Notes under the pieces: generated by a model
The model's input: the letters and a program-made list of their open reading frames with translations, nothing else
What the model was told of the DNA's origin: nothing
Database searches by the model: none
Made by a program: the position numbers and the translations under genes
Assembly (NCBI RefSeq): GCF_009763805.1
Contig: NZ_CP046804.1
Span: forward strand, 1,674,001 to 1,738,000
From: Vibrio cidicii
GTDB taxonomy: Bacteria > Pseudomonadota > Gammaproteobacteria > Enterobacterales > Vibrionaceae
Direction of reading: 5' to 3'
Length of the DNA: 64,000 nt
Shown: positions 60,305 through 64,000 of the stretch, in pieces
How positions within the stretch are numbered: position 1 is the stretch's first letter
Layout of the letters: each line of letters begins with the position of its first letter

Positions 60305-60862
60305 CTATGCTACTTTTGCGAATATACTTTTTACAGAATGATTAAGTCTATCAACATCAAATCCCATAATTGAATATTTAATAGAATTATCTCTCTCGAT
60401 CTTTGAATGCGAATCTTGATTACACAAGTATGTTGTTTCTGAACATCTTTCGATCTCGCAGTCAATTCCATTTTTCTTATAGAATTCAATTACATCATCA
60501 TACTCATTTTGACATACGATAATCACAAAAGGCTTGTTTACAGAATCACATAATTTCTTTATTTCTGTAATCAATGCAGAACCACAACCTTTCGATTGTC
60601 GAGATTTTTTAACAGCAATTACATGAACTTCTACATATTTTTTCTTTTCAGTCGCATACAGCCCTGCAACCATTTTTCCACTTTTTCGTATTTCAAAAGT
60701 ATGCACAATATCAGTATTAAGCAGTGCTTGTTTGTGTTCTTCTACTATCTCACGAATCTCGTTTTTATCTGTCGTTGAAAATTCACTCACTTGACCATAC
60801 AAGTAAGTGATCTTTTCCATAGCTTTAAAATTATTTGTTGATTTCATAATTAGATTATTCAT
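60305..60862 (-). CDS. GNAT-family acetyltransferase
   Basis: The start at 60862 (MNNLIMKSTN) has AAGAG 10 bases upstream. A clear GNAT core: a strand VHVIAVKK, then RQSKGCGSAL, the acetyl-CoA loop (RxxGxG/A type) at about residues 90-99, then PFVIIVCQNE and VIEFYKKNGI, the usual end of the fold. The N-acetyl acceptor cannot be told from sequence. It precedes the methyltransferase-like gene by 9 bases, as the GNAT-like protein does in the other locus. Confidence 0.75.
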   Translation of the reverse strand: MNNLIMKSTNNFKAMEKITYLYGQVSEFSTTDKNEIREIVEEHKQALLNTDIVHTFEIRKSGKMVAGLYATEKKKYVEVHVIAVKKSRQSKGCGSALITEIKKLCDSVNKPFVIIVCQNEYDDVIEFYKKNGIDCEIERCSETTYLCNQDSHSKIERDNSIKYSIMGFDVDRLNHSVKSIFAKVA

Positions 60863-60957
60863 ACTTATCATCTCTTTATTTTTTGGTTGAATTTTATTTA
60901 GGTTCAGTTATCCCCTGCCATTTTTCAGACATAAAAGGGACTTTGTTTAAGTTGTCG

Positions 60958-61506
60958 TTAGCTAACTAATTTCAGATCTTGTTTCTGTTCTTGAATTGCC
61001 AAAAACATTTTTGTTAAGCAAACAAGCTTTGCTTCTTCAAGAAGTTGAACATGAAGCGGTTCAATGAAGTCTTCTGCAAAGTGATTTACCACTACTGATA
61101 GAACTGAATAAAGTTGAGGATTTGGCTCGACGAATCGTGTATCTGAGCACATTTCAACAACTAATTGAGCAAACCTATGCTCAGTCAGCGTGAAACTGTT
61201 CACTGCGGATTCGTAGTTCGTAAAGAGGATTGATTGATAGATATTATGTTCAGAATACGCTTTGTTAAGCATACCAACGACAAAATCAACAATTTGAGCT
61301 TTTTCTGACAGTGTTGAAGCGATAGAAATACAATCTTCTACCATTACCCGATCAACAACAGCATACATACCAAGTGTGTAAGAATTAAAGTAAAACATCA
61401 AATCATCTGATGTCATACAATCAAAATGTGGGTTTTCATGTTTAATCTCTGAATTGATAGATTCTGTAATGTCTTTCAGGGATTGTTGAAGTTTTTTGTT
61501 TTGCAT
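60958..61506 (-). CDS. Hypothetical protein, 182 aa
   Basis: AGGAGAAAG precedes the ATG. Soluble and helical, with no motif I can name. It lies 95 bases before the GNAT gene and is probably the first gene of the operon. The family is not recognised. Confidence 0.55.
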   Translation of the reverse strand: MQNKKLQQSLKDITESINSEIKHENPHFDCMTSDDLMFYFNSYTLGMYAVVDRVMVEDCISIASTLSEKAQIVDFVVGMLNKAYSEHNIYQSILFTNYESAVNSFTLTEHRFAQLVVEMCSDTRFVEPNPQLYSVLSVVVNHFAEDFIEPLHVQLLEEAKLVCLTKMFLAIQEQKQDLKLVS

Positions 61507-61881
61507 ATTTTCTTTCTCCTGTTAATGCAGGGAAAGAACAAATTTCCTTTGTGTTGAGTTAATACTTTATACGTTATTTATAATCTATACCACTGACTAT
61601 CTGTTAAAAGTTTTCCATTTAATTTTGTTCTGTTCCGATTTGTGCTGCAAAGATTAAAATAAATAAATTTTCAAGTCAATAACTTTATACTTGACTTTTA
61701 AAAACAACTGTGAATTGCTTTTAAAAATGATAAATTCCTAAACCATTGATCTATGGTCCAATAATTTCTATTCATATATAAAGGCAAGCATAAAACGGCT
61801 TAAATCACAGAAAATCTAACATTCAACAGTGTGATTTACATCACACTTATTAAACAAAAAAGAATCCGTTTTGGATTCTCT
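61507..61881. other. Intergenic control region of locus B
   Basis: It holds the CRP-type site at 61828-61847, a TATATA -10 at 61775-61780, a weaker TTGACT-type promoter near 61675, and the terminator of the 61882 gene at about 61862-61881. No gene is seen. Confidence 0.5.
61828..61847. promoter_or_regulatory. CRP-type site upstream of locus B
   Basis: AGTGTGATTTACATCACACT has perfect 7-bp arms and the full TGTGA-N6-TCACA consensus. The likely -10 on the minus strand (TATATA, 61775-61780) is 60 bp from the centre, a class I distance, and the first gene starts about 320 bp away. Confidence 0.65.
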
Positions 61882-62460
61882 TTATTGCTTTTCAATGCTT
61901 TTCTCATAATCTTCAACACTGTCATAAGACGGAATGTTTATTTCAGGGTCAAGATATAATATTCCTATTTCATTGTAGATCGAAACAATCGCATGTTCAT
62001 AAGTCTCATCAATGTCATTGTAAACTCTATACTTTGCCAAAAACGAAAGCATTTCTGCTGCTACCAAAATTTTAACATTGTCATCATCACTGAAATCAGA
62101 TACATCACCTACCTTATCAACGCTGCCTATATCAATCAGTTGCGGCTCTTTGCCATCGGATGTTATCTTATTGCCATCCACCAAAAGCTCGCCAAAATAA
62201 ACACCACCATCATCTTTTTCTTGAATGTAATACGTTTCTTCATGAGTCAGCATAGAACGCTTACGCAAATAATATTTTGAGTGTTCTAAACTTGACATTA
62301 TGTAACTCAATTCTCTTTCATTTATATCTTCAATATCTACACAAGGATACTTTGTTTCATGCTTAGATCTACATTCTGCCATCTCTAAATTAGATGGTAA
62401 GTTGAAGATAAAATAGATGATAAACAATAGTGCACATAGCGATGATCCAATTGCGCTCAT
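61882..62460 (-). CDS. Membrane-anchored hypothetical protein, 192 aa
   Basis: An N-terminal helix (SSLCALLFIIYFIFNL, about 5-21) is a signal anchor. The rest is an acidic soluble domain, probably periplasmic. Two Cys lie near residues 30-40. Own promoter (62498-62525) and terminator. The family is not recognised. Confidence 0.6.
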   Translation of the reverse strand: MSAIGSSLCALLFIIYFIFNLPSNLEMAECRSKHETKYPCVDIEDINERELSYIMSSLEHSKYYLRKRSMLTHEETYYIQEKDDGGVYFGELLVDGNKITSDGKEPQLIDIGSVDKVGDVSDFSDDDNVKILVAAEMLSFLAKYRVYNDIDETYEHAIVSIYNEIGILYLDPEINIPSYDSVEDYEKSIEKQ

Positions 62461-62497
62461 AACAACTCCTTTCTTATAATTTTATTTATATATTATT

Positions 62498-62525
62498 GTT
62501 GTACCATTAATATTTAAACTTGCAA
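62498..62525 (-). promoter_or_regulatory. Promoter of the 62460 gene
   Basis: TTGCAA-N16-TACAAC with TGG before the -10. Confidence 0.55.
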
Positions 62526-62632
62526 AAAGACGAATGAAAAATCACACCCTTGAATATGTATATAATGTATTTTTAAGTAAAAATAATTTTCTTACACATA
62601 AAAAAAAGAATCCATTTTGGATTCTCTTTTCA

Positions 62633-62935
62633 TCACCCGCTGCATTTTTTAGATTTGTTATCTTCTGTGCAAGCTAATGACTTTTCGCATCGTGCTTTAT
62701 CAGCAGCATTTAGAATTGGACTACTTCTCACACCTAAGCTTGTCTCAAATCCACCGATACGGTTCGGATAGCCTGTCACACACGACAAAACAAACATTGG
62801 CTTAGTGTACGGTGGTTCGTTGTACGGGACAGCGTAATAGAATACTTCACCCAACTTTCGCCAATGTATCTGTTCAGCCGCAAAAGCTTGCGATGTACCA
62901 ACCATTAAACATATTAACATCAATATTTTCTTCAT
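62633..62935 (-). CDS. Exported Cys-containing protein, 100 aa
   Basis: Signal peptide MKKILMLICLMVGTSQAFA, then a mature part with four Cys (SCVTG, RCEK, ACTED, KCSG) that may form disulfides. It resembles the product of the gene 11 bases upstream in plan (LGEVFYY here, LGQVQKY there; an xCxxG segment; Cys near the end), so the two are probably paralogues. Periplasmic or secreted. Family unknown. Confidence 0.6.
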   Translation of the reverse strand: MKKILMLICLMVGTSQAFAAEQIHWRKLGEVFYYAVPYNEPPYTKPMFVLSCVTGYPNRIGGFETSLGVRSSPILNAADKARCEKSLACTEDNKSKKCSG

Positions 62936-62946
62936 CTTAGTTCTCC

Positions 62947-63297
62947 TTAGTTACATACCTTTTTATTGCATTTATTAACGTTTATTGCAGTTCTACACTC
63001 TCTTAGACTTTCATCTGATAGCATTCGTTTGTTGAGCTGTGCTGGCAGACTTAGCCAGTCTTCAAGCTGATTGTTATACGGGTTTTGATCGCTTCCCACA
63101 TAACATTCTAAGTAGTAATAATCGCGCACGATTAGCTGATTCGGATTGCTTGGGTTGTGATACTTTTGAACTTGTCCCAATTTCGAGTAGTAATAAACAC
63201 CTGCCCTATTCAGAATTTCTTCATTATCTGCAACTTTCGCGTTCGCAAAAACACTGACAAGACTTAATACAGCAGCAATAGCAATTTGTTTTTTCAT
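62947..63297 (-). CDS. Exported Cys-containing protein, 116 aa
   Basis: Signal peptide (MKKQIAIAAVLSLVSVFANA, cleavage after ANA). The mature protein is rich in Tyr and Asn (GVYYYSKLGQVQKYHNPSNP) with Cys at the middle and end (ECYVG, ECRT, KCNKKVC). First gene of a two-gene operon with its paralogue. Promoter at 63325-63352. Near a transfer system it might act in entry exclusion or envelope stress, but there is no direct sign. Confidence 0.6.
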   Translation of the reverse strand: MKKQIAIAAVLSLVSVFANAKVADNEEILNRAGVYYYSKLGQVQKYHNPSNPNQLIVRDYYYLECYVGSDQNPYNNQLEDWLSLPAQLNKRMLSDESLRECRTAINVNKCNKKVCN

Positions 63298-63324
63298 AGT
63301 TATTCCTTTTTTAATTATATTTAC

Positions 63325-63352
63325 AATGTACCATGCATATAAATCATTTAAA
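63325..63352 (-). promoter_or_regulatory. Promoter of the 63297 operon
   Basis: TTTAAA-N16-TACATT with TGG before the -10. Confidence 0.45.
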
Positions 63353-63411
63353 GTTTAGAACTACTATGCAATTTGAATATTCTGTATTTACAGTGAAAAT
63401 ATTTTTTATTA

Positions 63412-63485
63412 TATAGAAAATTAAATATAGTTTTTTCTAAAAAAGACGTGTTTTATGAAGAATTGCAAACTTTACACAAACAAAA
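63412..63485. repeat. Direct repeat, copy 1 of 2
   Basis: About 75 bp shared, with some mismatches, with 63838-63912: starts ATATAGAAAATTAAATATAG, and ends with a TTGCAA word, TTTACA and CAAACAAAA. Non-coding. Confidence 0.6.
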
Positions 63486-63514
63486 GCTACGATAAGTTTT
63501 TTGTATTGATAAAT

Positions 63515-63690
63515 CAAAAAAGCCAATGCGTGATCAGCGCATTAGCTTTTTCGTTTTAACTCCAAAAATAAAGTTGATTGCTATAGTAAGATTCGATACT
63601 TACAACTTCCATACTATGATGGCTATTTTCACTTAAAATATATAGCTATTTTCAAAGCTTCATTATGTATATCACAACTAACTCTATACA
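63515..63690 (-). ncRNA. Predicted small RNA, about 170 nt
   Basis: The promoter at 63697-63724 (TTGACA-N16-TATATC with TGT) and a strong hairpin terminator at about 63517-63555 (AAAAAGC.AATGCG/CGCATT.GCTTTTT) enclose about 170 bases of minus strand. Only tiny frames without ribosome sites exist (the longest has 18 codons). A regulatory RNA is likely. The terminator could also serve rightward transcripts. Confidence 0.4.
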
Positions 63691-63837
63691 CTTATAGATA
63701 TAACATTTAAATTATACTTGTCAAACAGATTATTTTAATTTTATTGGATTAAATAAACAAGAAGAGTTAAAAAACTGTATTTTTAGCATAATTTTCTGTT
63801 GTCACAATGATACTATTTATCTAAATAATTTTAAATT

Positions 63838-63912
63838 ATATAGAAAATCAAATATAGTTTTTGCTTAACAAACGTGTATTATGCAAAATTGCAATTTTTA
63901 CATAAACAAAAA
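63838..63912. repeat. Direct repeat, copy 2 of 2
   Basis: Second copy of the 63412-63485 element, 426 bp further on, just before the terminator at the right edge. Confidence 0.6.
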
Positions 63913-63915
63913 AAA

Positions 63916-63934
63916 AGAGCAATGTTAATTGCTC
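63916..63934 (-). terminator. Terminator of a gene entering from the right
   Basis: GAGCAAT/ATTGCTC with T-run to the left. Confidence 0.75.
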
Positions 63935-63944
63935 TTCATGCTTT

Positions 63945-64000
63945 TCAATTATCAATTTTCTTTTTTAAATAAAACAGAGTCTCATAAGGAGGGAATAAGA
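63945..64000 (-). CDS. Partial hypothetical protein (C-terminus only)
   Basis: A frame entering from the right edge ends LFPPYETLFYLKKKIDN at a TGA (63945-63947), 10 bases before a strong leftward terminator, which supports a gene end here. Nothing more can be said. Confidence 0.35.
   Translation of the reverse strand, partial: LFPPYETLFYLKKKIDN

Overview
The window is AT-rich DNA with Shine-Dalgarno-led genes and sigma70-type promoters. It reads as part of a large conjugative plasmid of a gammaproteobacterium, most likely a marine, Vibrio-like host. The host assignment is inferred from composition and gene content and is not proven. No rRNA, tRNA, CRISPR array or complete insertion sequence was seen. 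Genes run off both edges.

Layout: (1) 0-5.7 kb, a type III restriction-modification pair (mod, res) whose base composition and promoters differ from the rest, so probably an acquired cargo block. (2) 5.7-10.6 kb, small genes, then a likely replication module: a RepA-like initiator split by a frameshift at an A7 tract, a possible FinO/ProQ-type RNA-binding protein, an antisense RNA over the rep leader, and three iteron-like repeats. (3) 10.7-22.3 kb, leftward genes including an IcmD/DotP-like membrane protein, a possible H-NS-like protein and two very large polytopic membrane proteins. (4) 22.9-24.1 kb, a non-coding block with a two-copy repeat array rich in GATCAAC boxes and an oriT-like site, followed by a rightward operon to 28.4 kb. 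(5) 28.5-35 kb, a ParA-type ATPase with its partner and a possible HUH relaxase. (6) 35.2-41.3 kb, two more giant membrane proteins. (7) 41.5-48 kb, regulators, an ArdC-like antirestriction gene frameshifted inside its HExxH motif, and a GNAT-like plus degenerate DNA-methyltransferase locus. (8) 48.3-51 kb, an IcmC/DotE-like protein between two exported proteins that share an N-terminus but not a C-terminus. (9) 51-64 kb, small hypothetical genes, an acidic repeat protein, a broken CoiA-like gene, a second GNAT/methyltransferase-like/zinc-ribbon operon, and exported Cys-containing proteins.

The IcmD-like and IcmC-like proteins and the four DotA/TraY-sized membrane proteins point to an I-type (T4BSS-like) conjugation machine. 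Its ATPases and core-complex genes are not in view. Defence and counter-defence functions (type III R-M, ArdC-like, methyltransferase-like proteins) sit beside it.

Two regulatory layers tie the window together. Over thirty transcription units start with a near-uniform promoter: a TTG-type -35, usually exactly 16 bp, then a TGR-extended -10. A dispersed dyad, TTGCAA-N3-TTGCAA, occurs at ten intergenic places with several degenerate copies. In addition, the two methyltransferase-like loci each carry a perfect CRP-type site about 300 bp upstream of the first gene, with the same spacing to a candidate -10.
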